A stretch of DNA of 57,808 nt from Comamonadaceae bacterium OH2545_COT-014 (GTDB lineage Bacteria > Pseudomonadota > Gammaproteobacteria > Burkholderiales > Burkholderiaceae_C), in assembly GCA_003859965.1 (NCBI GenBank), contig RQYR01000020.1:1-57808 (forward strand). The letters are read 5' to 3'. Each line of letters starts with the position of its first letter. The first letter of the stretch is position 1. The translations under genes and the position numbers were made by a program. Of the stretch, positions 8,736 through 18,800 are shown piece by piece. Below the pieces are notes generated by a model, which was not told where the DNA came from, did not search any database, and was given only the letters and a program-made list of their open reading frames with translations.

Positions 8736-9830
8736 TCAAACGTTGAACAGGAAGTTCATCACGTCGCCGTCCTTGACGACGTATTCCTTGCCTTCGCTGC
8801 GCATCTTGCCGGCATCCTTGGCGCCTTGCTCACCCTTGTATTGAATGAAGTCGTCGAAGGCGATGGTCTGGGCGCGGATGAAGCCGCGCTCGAAGTCGCC
8901 GTGGATCACGCCGGCAGCTTGCGGCGCGGTATCGCCAATGCGGATCGTCCAGGCGCGCACTTCCTTGACCCCGGCGGTGAAGTAGGTTTGCAGGCCCAGC
9001 AGGCGGAAGGCGGCGCGGATCAGGCGGTTCAGGCCCGGCTCGTCCTGCCCCATTTCGGCCAGGAACAGCGCCTTGTCCTCGTCCGTCATGTCGGCCATCT
9101 CGGATTCGATCTTGGCGCAGATGGCCACCACGGGGGCGTTCTGGCTGGCGGCGTAGTCCTTCAGGCGGTCAAGCAGCGGGTTGTTCTCGAAGCCGTCCTC
9201 GGCCACGTTGCCCACGAACATGGCGGGCTTGGCGGTGATGAGGCACAGCGGCTTGAGCAAAGCCTTGTCCTCCTTGCTCAGATCCAGCGTGCGCACGGGC
9301 CGGCCTTCGTTCAGCGCGGCCTGCACGGGGGCCAGCACCTTCAGCATGGCCGCCGCTTCCTTGTCGTTGCCGCTCTTGGCCGCCTTGGTGTAGCGCTGCA
9401 CGGCTTTTTCCACCGTGCCCAGGTCGGCCAGGCACAGCTCGGTCTGGATGACCTCGATGTCGGCGATGGGGTCCACCTTGCCCGCCACGTGCACCACGTT
9501 GGGGTCTTCAAAGCAGCGCACCACGTTGACGATGGCGTCTGTCTCGCGGATGTGGGCCAGGAACTGGTTGCCCAGGCCCTCACCCTTGCTGGCGCCGGCC
9601 ACCAGGCCAGCGATGTCCACGAACTCGACGATGGCGGGCACCACGCGCTCAGGGCTGATGATTTCAGCCAGCTGCGCCAGGCGCGGGTCGGGCACTTCCA
9701 CCACGCCGGTATTCGGCTCGATGGTGCAAAACGGGTAGTTCTCGGCGGCAATGCCCGCCTTGGTCAGCGCATTGAAAAGGGTGGACTTGCCCACGTTGGG
9801 CAGGCCGACGATGCCGCATTGGAGGCTCAT
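8736..9830 (-). CDS. ychF: Redox-regulated ATPase YchF (Obg/OLA1 family)
   Basis: A 364-residue P-loop NTPase of the OLA1/YchF group, which prefers ATP to GTP, binds ribosomes and is linked to stress responses and translation-start control. G1 is GLPNVGKS at residues 9-16; the start [15 protein letters not shown] is typical. [19 protein letters not shown] is the G3/switch region. The C-terminal TGS domain ends in the family-typical [12 protein letters not shown]. Length matches the usual 363-364. It is divergent from exonuclease I. Confidence 0.96.
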   Translation of the reverse strand: MSLQCGIVGLPNVGKSTLFNALTKAGIAAENYPFCTIEPNTGVVEVPDPRLAQLAEIISPERVVPAIVEFVDIAGLVAGASKGEGLGNQFLAHIRETDAIVNVVRCFEDPNVVHVAGKVDPIADIEVIQTELCLADLGTVEKAVQRYTKAAKSGNDKEAAAMLKVLAPVQAALNEGRPVRTLDLSKEDKALLKPLCLITAKPAMFVGNVAEDGFENNPLLDRLKDYAASQNAPVVAICAKIESEMADMTDEDKALFLAEMGQDEPGLNRLIRAAFRLLGLQTYFTAGVKEVRAWTIRIGDTAPQAAGVIHGDFERGFIRAQTIAFDDFIQYKGEQGAKDAGKMRSEGKEYVVKDGDVMNFLFNV

Positions 9831-9901
9831 GGCAGGGCTTTCAGGTTCTAAGAAGACAGACAGAAACAGGGGTCGGATTCTAATGCCGCCCCCACAGAAT
9901 C

Positions 9902-9966
9902 CATCAAAAAAACGCCTTTAAGGCACATCCCAAAAGGATTTTTAGCTACAAATAACGTAGCAATTG
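9902..9966. repeat. Dispersed ~60-bp repeat, copy in the ychF-sbcB divergent gap
   Basis: A degenerate copy in the 186-bp divergent promoter region. It keeps the CCATCAAAAAAACGCC start and a GCTAC/GTAGC hairpin (TAGCTACAAATAACGTAGCA). Its orientation is inverse to the copy at 3247. Confidence 0.45.
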
Positions 9967-10016
9967 TTGAGTGCCTGCCCGGCCGCGCCGCCGGCGCTTC
10001 GCTATGCTCGCCGGCC

Positions 10017-11465
10017 ATGAGCGGCTCCACCACCTTTCTCTGGCACGACTACGAAACTTTTGGCGCCCACCCGCGCCGCGACCGCCCCGCGCAGTTCGCC
10101 GCCATCCGCACCGACGCCGCGCTGAACGAAGTGGGCGAACCGCTCATGCTCTATTGCCAGCCCGCCACCGACACGCTGCCCGACCCGCAAAGCTGCCTCA
10201 TCACCGGCCTCACCCCGCAGGCCTGCCTGGAAAAAGGCCTGCCCGAGCACGCCTTCGCCGCGCGCATCCACGCCGCCCTGGCCGCGCCCGGCACCATTGG
10301 CGTGGGCTACAACAGCATCCGGTTCGACGACGAAGTCACGCGCCACCTGTTCTGGCGCAACCTCATCGACCCCTACGGGCGCGAATGGCAAAACGGCAAC
10401 GGCCGCTGGGACTTGCTGGACGTGGTGCGCTGCGCCCACGCGCTGCGCCCCGAGGGCATCGAATGGCCGCTGGGCGACGACGGCCTGCCCAGCTTCCGCC
10501 TGGAGAAGCTCACCGCCGCCAACGGCCTGGCGCACGACGCCGCGCACGACGCCCTGTCCGACGTGCGCGCCACCATCGCCCTGGCCCGCCTGCTGCGCCA
10601 GCGCCAGCCGCGCCTGTTCGACTTCTGCCTGGCCCTGCACAAGAAAGACCGCGTGGTTCAGGAGCTGGGGCTGCCCGCCACGCTGCAAGACGCGCGGCCC
10701 TTTCTGCACATCAGCGGCATGTTCGGCGCCGCCCGCGGTTGCCTGGCCGTGATGTGGCCGCTGGCCATGCACCCCGTCAACAAGAACGAACTGCTGGCCT
10801 GGGATCTGGCCGCCGACCCGGCCGAGCTGGCCGACCGGCGCCCCGAACAGGTGCGCCAGCGCCTGTTCACCCCCGCCGCCGAGCTGCCCGAAGGCATGAC
10901 CCGCCTGCCCATCAAGGGCGTGCACCTGAACAAATCGCCCATCGTCATCGCCAACCTCAAGACCCTGCGCCCGGAGATGGCCGAGAAATGGGGCATTGAC
11001 CTGGCCCAGGCCGCCCGTCACGCCGAGCGCCTGCGCGCCCTGCCCGACCTCAGCGCCCTGTGGCCCGAAGTCTTTGCCCGCCCGGCGCCCGACACCGCGC
11101 CCGACGTGGACGAAGACCTCTACGGCGGCTTCATCGGCCCCGCCGACCGCCGCCGCCTGGACCAGTGGCGCGCCCTGCCCCCGCACGATTTGCCGCACGC
11201 GCGCACCGGCTTTGACGACCCGCGCCTGCAAGCGCTGACCTGGCGCTGGCGCGCCCGCAACTTCCCCGACACCCTGAGCGACGAGGAAGCCGCCCGCTGG
11301 CAGGCCCACCGCCACGCCCGCCTGATGGACGGCGAAGGCGGCGCACTCACCCTGCAAGCCTTTTTCGACCGCATCGACACGCTGGCCGAAACCCATGACG
11401 ACGAGCGCAGCCAGGCGCTGCTGGAAGCCCTGTATGAGTGGGGCGAAGCGCTGGCGCCCGCATAA
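10017..11465 (+). CDS. sbcB: Exodeoxyribonuclease I
   Basis: A 482-residue DnaQ-fold nuclease that digests single-stranded DNA 3' to 5' in recombination and mismatch repair. The DEDD metal-binding motif begins at HDYETFG (residues 10-16); SCLITGLTPQ, the GVGYNSIRFDDE segment and HDALSDVRATIALA (ExoIII site) follow. The ExoI-specific domain carries LGLPATLQDARPFLHISGMF and the KGVHLNKSPIV strand. Length is close to E. coli SbcB (475). A -10-like TATGCT sits only 8 nt before the ATG, so the transcript may be leaderless. Confidence 0.95.
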   Translation: MSGSTTFLWHDYETFGAHPRRDRPAQFAAIRTDAALNEVGEPLMLYCQPATDTLPDPQSCLITGLTPQACLEKGLPEHAFAARIHAALAAPGTIGVGYNSIRFDDEVTRHLFWRNLIDPYGREWQNGNGRWDLLDVVRCAHALRPEGIEWPLGDDGLPSFRLEKLTAANGLAHDAAHDALSDVRATIALARLLRQRQPRLFDFCLALHKKDRVVQELGLPATLQDARPFLHISGMFGAARGCLAVMWPLAMHPVNKNELLAWDLAADPAELADRRPEQVRQRLFTPAAELPEGMTRLPIKGVHLNKSPIVIANLKTLRPEMAEKWGIDLAQAARHAERLRALPDLSALWPEVFARPAPDTAPDVDEDLYGGFIGPADRRRLDQWRALPPHDLPHARTGFDDPRLQALTWRWRARNFPDTLSDEEAARWQAHRHARLMDGEGGALTLQAFFDRIDTLAETHDDERSQALLEALYEWGEALAPA

Positions 11466-11468
11466 GCG

Positions 11469-11504
11469 CCTGTTCAAAGCCGCTGCACAGGGGCTTTGAA
11501 CAGG
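11469..11504. terminator. Perfect 13-bp hairpin between convergent sbcB and zinc-ribbon genes
   Basis: CCTGTTCAAAGCC and GGCTTTGAACAGG flank a 10-nt loop, 3 bp after the sbcB stop and 3 bp before the end of the opposite gene. The position between two 3' ends fits a two-way terminator, though no long T-run follows. The arm sequence is close to the IS-end-like 14-mer found at 27369 and 57722. Confidence 0.7.
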
Positions 11505-11507
11505 TTC

Positions 11508-12257
11508 TCAAGGCCGCAGCACGCGCCACACCAGCTCCAGCCCGGCAGCCCACAAATCGCCGCCGCCCAGCATGTCCAGGGGCGAGGTGTGGCGGGCCTC
11601 CTTCATCTCCTCGCGCCGGGCGCGCTCGCGGTCGCGCGCAATGCTGACCAGCGCATCGGCCAACGCCTCGGAGCGCGGCCCCTCGGCCTTTTGGCGCGCC
11701 GCCTGGTGAAAGCCTGCCAGCGCCCGCTCCACGGCTTGCGGGTCCAGCAGCGAAAAAGCCGAGCGGCAATACGGGCACGCATCGTGCTGCCGCAAATCCA
11801 CCGGCGCGCCGCAACCGGTGCACTGGATCACGCGCACGCGCTCGGCCAGGTCGGCAATTTCCGGCTGCGTGAGCTGGCGCACAAAGCCTTTTTCCACCAT
11901 GAACGCGGCAAACGTGGCAAAGCGACCGTGGTGCTGCGGGCAGCGGTAGGTGAAGTAACGCCCCGAGCGCACCACATCCACCCCTTGCGCCAGCGTGCGG
12001 CGGCAGCGCGGGCAGCCCAGCCGTGCGGCCAGCGGCTGGTGGGCGTCGTTGCGGTGCGCGTGCAAGTCGCCAAACAGGGCCAGCACGCCTTCGGGCGCCA
12101 GTTGCAGGTTTTCGCGCGCGTCAAACCACAGCCCCTGGCAGGCGTGGCACAAATCCAGCGCCAGCGTGCCGCCGCCTGTGCGGGCGTAATGCCGCACCTC
12201 CATCGGCTGGCGGCAGGACGGGCAGGCCGTGGGCGGCGGCGCAAGACGGGAAACCAT
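11508..12257 (-). CDS. Multi-zinc-ribbon protein of unknown function
   Basis: A 249-residue protein from ATG at 12257 (MVSRLAPPPTACPSC). An earlier in-frame ATG at 12362 would add 35 unlikely residues, and no strong ribosome site marks either. At least five CxxC knuckles are visible: CPSC, CHAC, CPRC, CTGC and CPYC, arranged as three ribbons resembling the TFIIB-type/DUF zinc-binding domains near membrane proteases. HHGRFATFAAFMVEKGFVR lies between ribbons two and three. The C-terminus is a charged helix (RDRERARREEMKEARH). It converges with sbcB and is co-oriented with the DUF2339/DUF3999 genes 240 bp upstream. Function unknown. Confidence 0.75.
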   Translation of the reverse strand: MVSRLAPPPTACPSCRQPMEVRHYARTGGGTLALDLCHACQGLWFDARENLQLAPEGVLALFGDLHAHRNDAHQPLAARLGCPRCRRTLAQGVDVVRSGRYFTYRCPQHHGRFATFAAFMVEKGFVRQLTQPEIADLAERVRVIQCTGCGAPVDLRQHDACPYCRSAFSLLDPQAVERALAGFHQAARQKAEGPRSEALADALVSIARDRERARREEMKEARHTSPLDMLGGGDLWAAGLELVWRVLRP

Positions 12258-12451
12258 GGTGTCAATGAAATCACGAGCCCCGCGCCATTCAGCGGAGCCG
12301 GGCAGCGGAAAGCCATGCCTCCAGCCGGGAAAACCGATGAAAAAACAGGCAGGCCGATGCACTGCCGAGAAAGCGCTGATTGTGTCTTAACGCGCCGCGG
12401 CGGAACGCGGTCAAGCCCGCCAGGCACGGGCCGAGCGGCGCCGCTGCCTTG

Positions 12452-12472
12452 CCTTTGCCCTTTGCCCTTTGC
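12452..12472. repeat. Three tandem copies of a 7-bp unit (CCTTTGC)
   Basis: CCTTTGC is repeated three times exactly in the gap after the DUF3999 gene. It differs at two positions from the 7-bp unit CCACTGC repeated nine times at 44323. Confidence 0.6.
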
Positions 12473-12497
12473 CGCGCCGTCTTGACCGGCCTACGCA

Positions 12498-14006
12498 TCA
12501 GGCCGGCGGCCGCCGGTCCAGCTGGCGCAGCAGCGCCCACGCCATGCCGCCCAGGGCCAGCGCCCCCAGTACCAGCACAGCCCACAACAGCATCTGGCGC
12601 AGCGGAGGCGGGCCGCTGCGGGGCGGCTGCACCACCACGGCCTGCACTTGGCCCGCCGGCGGCGAGGCGGCGCTGGCCGGGGCCGCCGTTTCCTGCCCGT
12701 TGGCCAACGGGCTTTCCAGCCGGGCCAGCGGCAAGCGCTGTGCGGCGCCCGTGGCATGGTCCGGCAGCAGGCTGGACAGCGGCAGGGCCGCCGCGGGCGC
12801 CTGGGTCTGGCCGGCCGCCAGCGTGTAGGGGCCGGGGCCGCTGGCCATAAAAATCACCTGCATCGGCGTCAGCAATGCCGTCAACTGCGGCCGTTCGGCC
12901 CCACCGGGCCAGCCGGGGGCAGCGGCCTCGGCCTCAATGCGCCACTGCCGCCAGCTGGCCTGCCCCAGCTCCACCGGCGGGCTGTGGCGCACCTGGCCGC
13001 GCTCCGTCAGCGTGAAGGCCACGTGGCGCGCCAGCGGCGTCCACGGCTGGCCGCGCTGCTGGCGCGCCAGCACGCGCAGCGGCGCCAGGTGGTTGGGGCC
13101 AGGCAGGCGGATGTCGAGCGCGGCCAGCGGCGTGGCGAAAGGCAGGGTGAATTCCACCGCCTGCGGCGTTTGCCCTGCCTGCGCCGGGGCGGGGGCGGGC
13201 AGTTGCAACGGCACCGCCACGCGCGGCGCGGGCGCGGCCTCGGCCGTGGCGGCCGGTTGCAGGCGCGCGCCACGTACCGTGACCGCGCCCGCCTCGCCTT
13301 GCCCTTGCCAGGTCACGCGCAGGTAACGCCCGGCCAGCCGCGCGCCAGGCAGCGCCAGCCGCGCCGGGGCGCTGAACGCGCCGTGGCGGTACGCCGTCAC
13401 GCTGCCCAGCGGCTGCCATTGGCGCAGGTCATCGCTGGCGTGGACGTGAAAGGTGACGGGGCGACTTTCCGGCCACTCGGCCTCCAGCGTCAGCGCGGTC
13501 ACGGCGGGCTGCACGGCGCGCGCATCCAGCAGCACGCCGGGCAACGGCTGCGGCGCGCCGTCTTCCGGGGCGGGCGGCATTTGCGGCGCCTGCTGCACCT
13601 GCAATTGCACGGCGCGGCCCGGCGCTGGCTCCACGCGCAATGACAAGGGCGCACGCGCCGCCGCGTCCGCGCCATCCATGCCGTCGTGCCACGGCAGGGC
13701 CGCCAGCGTGATGGGGGGCGGCGCGGTTGCCGCAGCAGCGTGGCTGGCCGCGCGCGCCAGCGCCATTGGCACCGGCTGGCCCGCGGCGTTGAAGATGCGC
13801 AGGTCATGCCCGTCAGCGCTTTGCAGCCGGGTCAGCACGGCGGCGGGCAGCGGCAGGCGCAGCAAGCTGGCGTCCGCCGGGGTATGCAGCGGCCAGCGGT
13901 CGGCATCGCCTGCCGCGGGCGGGGCGGCCGCCGCGGGCGTGATCAGCGGCAGCCCCAGGGCCAGTGCGGCAGCCACGGCCTGAAGGCGCTTGAGGGTGAG
14001 GTTCAT
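12498..14006 (-). CDS. DUF3999 domain membrane-anchored periplasmic protein
   Basis: A 502-residue exported protein from ATG at 14006, which overlaps the stop of the DUF2339 gene by 4 bp. A signal peptide (RLQAVAAALALGLPLITPAAAA) leads into a beta-rich periplasmic region with repeated carbohydrate-binding-like strands (RYLRVTWQGQGE, RQWRIEAEA). A C-terminal transmembrane helix (MLLWAVLVLGALALGGMAWA) ends in a short basic tail. DUF3999 proteins are regularly encoded directly after DUF2339 proteins, so the two probably act together in the cell envelope. No enzymatic motif is visible. The frame continues upstream of 14006, but that is antisense to nothing known and lies inside the preceding gene. 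Confidence 0.85.
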   Translation of the reverse strand: MNLTLKRLQAVAAALALGLPLITPAAAAPPAAGDADRWPLHTPADASLLRLPLPAAVLTRLQSADGHDLRIFNAAGQPVPMALARAASHAAAATAPPPITLAALPWHDGMDGADAAARAPLSLRVEPAPGRAVQLQVQQAPQMPPAPEDGAPQPLPGVLLDARAVQPAVTALTLEAEWPESRPVTFHVHASDDLRQWQPLGSVTAYRHGAFSAPARLALPGARLAGRYLRVTWQGQGEAGAVTVRGARLQPAATAEAAPAPRVAVPLQLPAPAPAQAGQTPQAVEFTLPFATPLAALDIRLPGPNHLAPLRVLARQQRGQPWTPLARHVAFTLTERGQVRHSPPVELGQASWRQWRIEAEAAAPGWPGGAERPQLTALLTPMQVIFMASGPGPYTLAAGQTQAPAAALPLSSLLPDHATGAAQRLPLARLESPLANGQETAAPASAASPPAGQVQAVVVQPPRSGPPPLRQMLLWAVLVLGALALGGMAWALLRQLDRRPPA

Positions 14007-16945
14007 GGCGTTGTCTCCCCGGTGGCGGCGCGCACGGGGGCGCCGGTTTTGGGCGGCAGCGGGGCGATGTAGCCCATCACCAGCATCAGCACGCCCACGC
14101 CAATGAAGGCCACGATGCGCTCGGCCCCGCCGCTGTTGGCCAGGTCCACCAGCACCAGCTTGGCCACCACCAACGCCAGCAGCGCGGCCCCGGCCAGCCA
14201 TGGCGGGCGCTGGGCGCGCCGGTGGGCGCCCACCATCAGCGCCAGCGCCAGCAGCGTCCACAAGATGGAGTAGCCGGTTTGCACCACGAAGCTGGCAAAC
14301 AGCGCGCGGGCCGTCCACGCCACGTCAAAGAAGTGGTGCGCCACGCGCAGCCACACGGTGCTCAGGGCCACCAGCGCCAGCAGGCCCAGGCCGGCCCAGA
14401 AGGCGGGCCGCGTCAGCGCGGCGCTGCCCGCCGGCGGATGGGCGGCGGCCAGCACGGCGCGCCGCCACAGCAGCACGCTGCCCAGCGCCAGCGCCACGGC
14501 CAGATCGGTCGGGTTGAGCAGGGGCACATAAGGCAGCGGCGCGCTGTGGCCGGGCGAGGTCCACGCCAGCGCCAGGGCGCCGGCCAGCACCAGCACGGCC
14601 AGCGGCAGCGCCGCCGTCCACAGGTAGCCCAGCGCGTGCGGGCGCAGCGGCCAGCCGGCCGTGGCGCGCGTGGCATGCACGCCGGCCCGCGCGGCCAGGC
14701 CGGCCCAGCGCGTGATGGCGGCCAGCACGGCGGTGGCGGCCACCAGCCCGATCACGCTGGCCCAGGCGGTGTGCCAGAGCTGGGCGCGGTCCACCAGCGC
14801 CCACAGGGCGTCACCCAGCAGCAGCATGAGCAGCCAGGCCGTGCCGGGGTGCTGGGCCGCCAGCCAGCGGCGCACGGCCAGGGGCCAGCCAGCGGCCAGC
14901 GGGCCGTTTTCGTTGCGGTGCAGGTACAGGCCATGCAGCGCCAGCGCCAGCGGCCAGGCCAGCGGGCCCAGGCCGTCCAGCACCCAGACGCCGTGATCCC
15001 ACTGGTGCAGCAGGGTGAGCAGCATCAGCGGCAGCGCCGCCATGCTGGGCCAGGCGGCCACCGGCCAGCGCGCGCGCCGGGCCAGCCAGAGCGCGGCCCC
15101 GGCCGACAGCAGCAGCGCCAGCATGGTCAGCAGGCTGGCCGTGGCGGGCGCCCACACGGGCCGGGCCAGCTCTCCGGCCACCTGCGCGGGCAGGCGGCGC
15201 TGCATTTCCAGCGCCCAGGCGACGCACCACGCGGCAAAGCCGTAGAGAAACAGCGGTGCGGCCAGCTGGCGTTCCAGCTCCGCCCATCGCTGCGCCCAGT
15301 GCGAACCGCTGTGCGCCAGCGGCTGCCGCGCCCACCAGGCGCAGGCCAGCGCGGCCAGCGCCAGCAGCAACGCGCCCAGGAAGCCGGGGTGCGCCAGCGG
15401 CCAGTGGCTCAGGGGCGGCAGGTTCAGGCTGTCCAGCCAGGCCAGCAGCGCCACGCCTTGCAGGGCCAGGCCAAAGGCGCGCGGCATCCAGCGCGCCTGC
15501 CGCGCGCCCACCCAGAAGGCAGCCGCGCCCTCCAGCGCCCAGACGGCGCTGGTCCAGCGCGCATCCAGCGCCAGCGGCACGGCCAGCGTGGCAAAGCCCA
15601 CGCCCAGCGCCAAAAAGCTCTCCACCAGCAGGCGCCAGCGGCCCAGGGCATGGTCATCCGCGCGGGAACGACGCGCCAACGCGGCGGCCAGCAGCAAATA
15701 GGCCGCGCCAAAGCCCAGCGCCGAAAACGCCGCGCCGTGGGCAAACGGCTGCACCAGCCCGGCCTGCAGGCCAAAGCCCGCCAGCGGGGTGCCAAACACC
15801 AGCGTGGCATCCACCGCATTGCCGCGCGCCGTGGGCGAACGGCGGGCATAAAGCACGGCCGCTGCCACATAAATGGCCACAAAGCCCAGCAAAAAAGCCT
15901 GCGCCGTGGCGTAGTGCGCCGGCTCATAACGCAGCACGCCCCACAGCGTGGCCACGCCAAAGGTGGCCACGAAGCCCAGCAGGTTCAGCGCCCGCCAGGC
16001 GCGCTGGCTGGCAATGAACACAATGCCCAGGTTCAGCAGCATGTAATAGCTGAACAGGGCCACATGGCTGCCCCCGCCGCTGGACAGCAGCAGCGGCACG
16101 GCAAAGCCCCCGGCAAAGGCCAGCAGCGCCAGCGCCCGGGCGTTTTGCAGCAGCGCCAGCGCGCAGCCGCCCGCGCACACGGCCACCATCAGCACAAAAG
16201 CGGCCAGTGGCGGCACCAGCGCATAAAAACGGAACGCGCCAAACACGGTGAGATACAGCACCGCCACGCCCGCGCCCTGCAGCGACAGGCCAAAACCCGG
16301 CCGCGCCAGCCGCTGGCGAAAGCCCACCGCCAGCAGCGCCAGACCGGCCGCGCCAATGGCGCTCAGGCGCAGCTCCACCGGCAGCAGGCCGGCCTGCGCC
16401 GCGTAGCGCGCCAGAAACGACAGGCCCACGAACAAAATCACCAGCCCCACGCGCACGATGGTGTTACCGCCCAGCAGCCATGCGCGGGCGGCGACCAGGC
16501 CTTCTTGCACCATCCCGCCAGCCGGTGCGGGCGCGGGAGCTGGCGACGAAGGTGCTTGCCCGTCGAAGAACGAATCCTCGAACCCCGCCGCTTGCCGGCC
16601 CGGCATGGCGTCGTCGGCAGGGGTCTGCACCGCCGCAGCCACCGCCGGGGCAGGCAGGGGCGCGGGGGCGGTATCGCGCCAGGCGGGCGCCGCGTCTGCA
16701 TCTGGGCCCCGGTCTGGCGCGGCCGGGGCAACCGCAGGCTCCGCGGCCACCGGTCTGGCGCGCCGCCTGGGCCGTGGCGCGTCCTCACGGGCCGCGGCGG
16801 CCAGCTCCGCGCGAATCAGCTTGCGCAGCGTGCGCGCCAGCGTCAGCCCCATGCCAGCGCCCAGCATGGCGCCCAGGATCAGGCCCAACGTGCCTTCCAG
16901 AAACGCCCCTAGCAGCATGCCCCACACCAATCCCCAAATCACCAT
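14003..16945 (-). CDS. DUF2339 polytopic membrane protein
   Basis: A very large (980-residue) inner-membrane protein with more than twenty hydrophobic helices. It starts MVIWGLVWGMLLGAFLEGTL, a glycine-rich helix pair resembling glycine-zipper domains, followed by a proline/alanine-rich cytoplasmic linker (residues ~60-150), then the DUF2339 domain starting near AWLLGGNTIVRVGLVILFVG. This GGN-x-I-V/L-R-x-G segment is typical of the family. Gene order with DUF3999 is conserved among proteobacteria. The activity is unknown; no catalytic motif is evident. Confidence 0.9.
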   Translation of the reverse strand: MVIWGLVWGMLLGAFLEGTLGLILGAMLGAGMGLTLARTLRKLIRAELAAAAREDAPRPRRRARPVAAEPAVAPAAPDRGPDADAAPAWRDTAPAPLPAPAVAAAVQTPADDAMPGRQAAGFEDSFFDGQAPSSPAPAPAPAGGMVQEGLVAARAWLLGGNTIVRVGLVILFVGLSFLARYAAQAGLLPVELRLSAIGAAGLALLAVGFRQRLARPGFGLSLQGAGVAVLYLTVFGAFRFYALVPPLAAFVLMVAVCAGGCALALLQNARALALLAFAGGFAVPLLLSSGGGSHVALFSYYMLLNLGIVFIASQRAWRALNLLGFVATFGVATLWGVLRYEPAHYATAQAFLLGFVAIYVAAAVLYARRSPTARGNAVDATLVFGTPLAGFGLQAGLVQPFAHGAAFSALGFGAAYLLLAAALARRSRADDHALGRWRLLVESFLALGVGFATLAVPLALDARWTSAVWALEGAAAFWVGARQARWMPRAFGLALQGVALLAWLDSLNLPPLSHWPLAHPGFLGALLLALAALACAWWARQPLAHSGSHWAQRWAELERQLAAPLFLYGFAAWCVAWALEMQRRLPAQVAGELARPVWAPATASLLTMLALLLSAGAALWLARRARWPVAAWPSMAALPLMLLTLLHQWDHGVWVLDGLGPLAWPLALALHGLYLHRNENGPLAAGWPLAVRRWLAAQHPGTAWLLMLLLGDALWALVDRAQLWHTAWASVIGLVAATAVLAAITRWAGLAARAGVHATRATAGWPLRPHALGYLWTAALPLAVLVLAGALALAWTSPGHSAPLPYVPLLNPTDLAVALALGSVLLWRRAVLAAAHPPAGSAALTRPAFWAGLGLLALVALSTVWLRVAHHFFDVAWTARALFASFVVQTGYSILWTLLALALMVGAHRRAQRPPWLAGAALLALVVAKLVLVDLANSGGAERIVAFIGVGVLMLVMGYIAPLPPKTGAPVRAATGETTP

Positions 16946-17145
16946 GACCGGCCTCCCTTCATGCGCCTTGTCTCATCGCTGCGGCACTGTGTGCCATCAC
17001 TGTCATGCATGCGCCGCCTGTGCGGCCACGGCCCGGCATTGTGCAGCGGCCCTGCCCATGGGCAAGGCGAAAACGCCGTGCATCGCGCCATGCGCCCGCC
17101 GGTATCGCCGCATTGGCCGCCGTTGCCCCCACCACTGCCGCTAAC

Positions 17146-18708
17146 ATGCCGCCCGCCATGCCGCCTGCCTCACCGCCCTCACCGCCGCCGTCCCGCCTGC
17201 CGCTGGAAGCGGGCGGCATCCTGGCGCTGGCGGCGCGCTCCATGTTCGACCTGTTCGGCAGCGCCAGCCAGGGCATGCTGCTGGTAGACCGCGACGCGCG
17301 CGTGGTGTGGATCAACGAGCAGTACCGGCGCTTTCTGCCCGCGCTGGGCTTTGCGCGCGAGGAGGACTTCGTGGGCCACCCGGTGGCCGGCGTGGTGCAC
17401 AACACGCTGATGCACCAGGTGCTGGCCAGCGGCCAGCCCATCTTGCTGGACTTGCTGACCAACCGCGCGGGCACTTTCGTCGTCAGCCGCATTCCGCTGC
17501 GCGACGAGGCGGGCGCGGTGATTGGCGCGCTGGGCATCGTGCTGTTCGACCAGCCGGCGGCCAATTTGCAGCCGCTGATCGCCAAGTTCGCCCGCCTGCA
17601 AGACGAGCTGGACGCCGCGCGGCGCGAGCTGGCGCGCCAGCGCAGCCGGCCCAGCGCGCCCGGCCAGCGCCAGGCGCGGCACAGCTTTGCCAGCTTCATT
17701 GGCAGCAGCAGCGCGGCGGTGGCCGTCAAGCGCCAGGCGCGGCGCGCGGCGCAGTCGGCCAGCCCGGTGCTGCTGCTGGGCGAAACCGGCACCGGCAAGG
17801 AGCTGCTGGCGCACGCCATCCACGCCGCATCGGCCCGCGCGGACGGGCCGCTGGTGAGCGTGAACATCGCCGCCGTGCCCGACACGCTGCTGGAGGCCGA
17901 GTTCTTTGGCGTGGCCCCCGGCGCCTACACCGGCGCGGGCAGCAAGGGCCGCACCGGCAAGTTCAAGCTGGCCGATGGCGGCACGCTGTTTCTGGACGAG
18001 ATTGGCGACATGCCGCCCGGCCTGCAGGCCAAGCTGCTGCGTGCGCTGCAGGAGGGCGAGATCGAGCCGCTGGGCAGCAACCAGATTCAGCCCTTCGACG
18101 CCCGCATCATCGCCGCCACCAGCCGCGACCTGCCCGCGCTGGTGCGCGCCGGGCGCTTCCGCGAAGACCTGTACTACCGCCTGAACGTGCTGCCCATTCA
18201 CGTGCCGCCGCTGCGCGCGCGCCGCGCCGACGTGCCCGCGCTGGTGGAGGCCCTGGGCGACGACATGGCCCAGCGCGGCACGCCCGCCCCCGAGCTGACG
18301 CCCGCCGCACTGGCGCTGCTGGCCGCGCAGCACTGGCGCGGCAACATCCGCGAGCTGCGCAACGTGCTGGAACAGGCCGCGCTGGCCAGCGACGGCGGCC
18401 TGCTGGACGCGCCGCAACTGGCCCTTGTTTTGCGCCAGTCGGGCCTGCACGAGCTGGCCCCCGCCGCCCCGCTGCCGCCCGCCGGGGACACCCCGGACGC
18501 CGCCCCGCCCGGTGCCGCGCCACCCGATGCCACCCACGCCCTGCTGCGCCCGCTGGCCGAGCAGGTGGCCGAACTGGAGCAGCGCGCCATTGCCGCCGCC
18601 CTGGCCGCCAGCGGCGGCAACAAGCTGGCTGCCGCGCGCCGCCTGGGCATCTCGCGCGCCAAGCTGTACGACCGTCTGGAAAACCCTGATTCCGCGCCAG
18701 ACAAGTGA
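17146..18708 (+). CDS. Sigma-54-dependent transcriptional activator with N-terminal PAS domain
   Basis: A 520-residue enhancer-binding protein that remodels RNA polymerase-sigma54. The frame is open from 17005, but ATG 17146 (or 17158) gives a sensible N-terminus; the earlier residues are low-complexity. A PAS sensor ([20 protein letters not shown] ...) spans about 30-145 and a coiled linker about 150-175. The AAA+ domain has Walker A GETGTGKE (~212), the sigma54-contact loop GAYTGA (~259), Walker [10 protein letters not shown] (~280) and the arginine-finger region [10 protein letters not shown]. The C-terminal Fis-type helix-turn-helix [20 protein letters not shown] is intact. It directly precedes an operon with a sigma-54 promoter at 18846, its likely target. 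PAS-EBPs of this shape include regulators of 3-hydroxybutyrate and short-acid use; the ligand here is unknown. Confidence 0.92.
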   Translation: MPPAMPPASPPSPPPSRLPLEAGGILALAARSMFDLFGSASQGMLLVDRDARVVWINEQYRRFLPALGFAREEDFVGHPVAGVVHNTLMHQVLASGQPILLDLLTNRAGTFVVSRIPLRDEAGAVIGALGIVLFDQPAANLQPLIAKFARLQDELDAARRELARQRSRPSAPGQRQARHSFASFIGSSSAAVAVKRQARRAAQSASPVLLLGETGTGKELLAHAIHAASARADGPLVSVNIAAVPDTLLEAEFFGVAPGAYTGAGSKGRTGKFKLADGGTLFLDEIGDMPPGLQAKLLRALQEGEIEPLGSNQIQPFDARIIAATSRDLPALVRAGRFREDLYYRLNVLPIHVPPLRARRADVPALVEALGDDMAQRGTPAPELTPAALALLAAQHWRGNIRELRNVLEQAALASDGGLLDAPQLALVLRQSGLHELAPAAPLPPAGDTPDAAPPGAAPPDATHALLRPLAEQVAELEQRAIAAALAASGGNKLAAARRLGISRAKLYDRLENPDSAPDK

Positions 18709-18711
18709 CTG

Positions 18712-18740
18712 AAAACCAGACAGTTCACCTGTCTGGTTTT
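18712..18740. promoter_or_regulatory. Perfect 12-bp inverted repeat after the activator gene (terminator or enhancer site)
   Basis: AAAACCAGACAG and CTGTCTGGTTTT flank a 5-nt loop, 3 bp past the activator's stop codon. The A/T flanks allow a rho-independent terminator in either direction. The centre is also ~117 bp upstream of the -24 element of the operon promoter, the usual distance for an activator's upstream site; CCAGACA is repeated just before it at 18698-18704. Both roles are possible. Confidence 0.7.
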
Positions 18741-18800
18741 AAGACACCTGCCGCCATTCCCAAGGCTCGTCCATGCCAGACCCGGCACGGCGCATGTCCC

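Noticed and set aside
14222-16912. An 896-codon open frame on the plus strand opposite the DUF2339 gene
   Set aside because: Its translation is glutamine/arginine/histidine-rich, without domains, and follows the codon structure of the opposite gene; long antisense frames are expected at this GC content.
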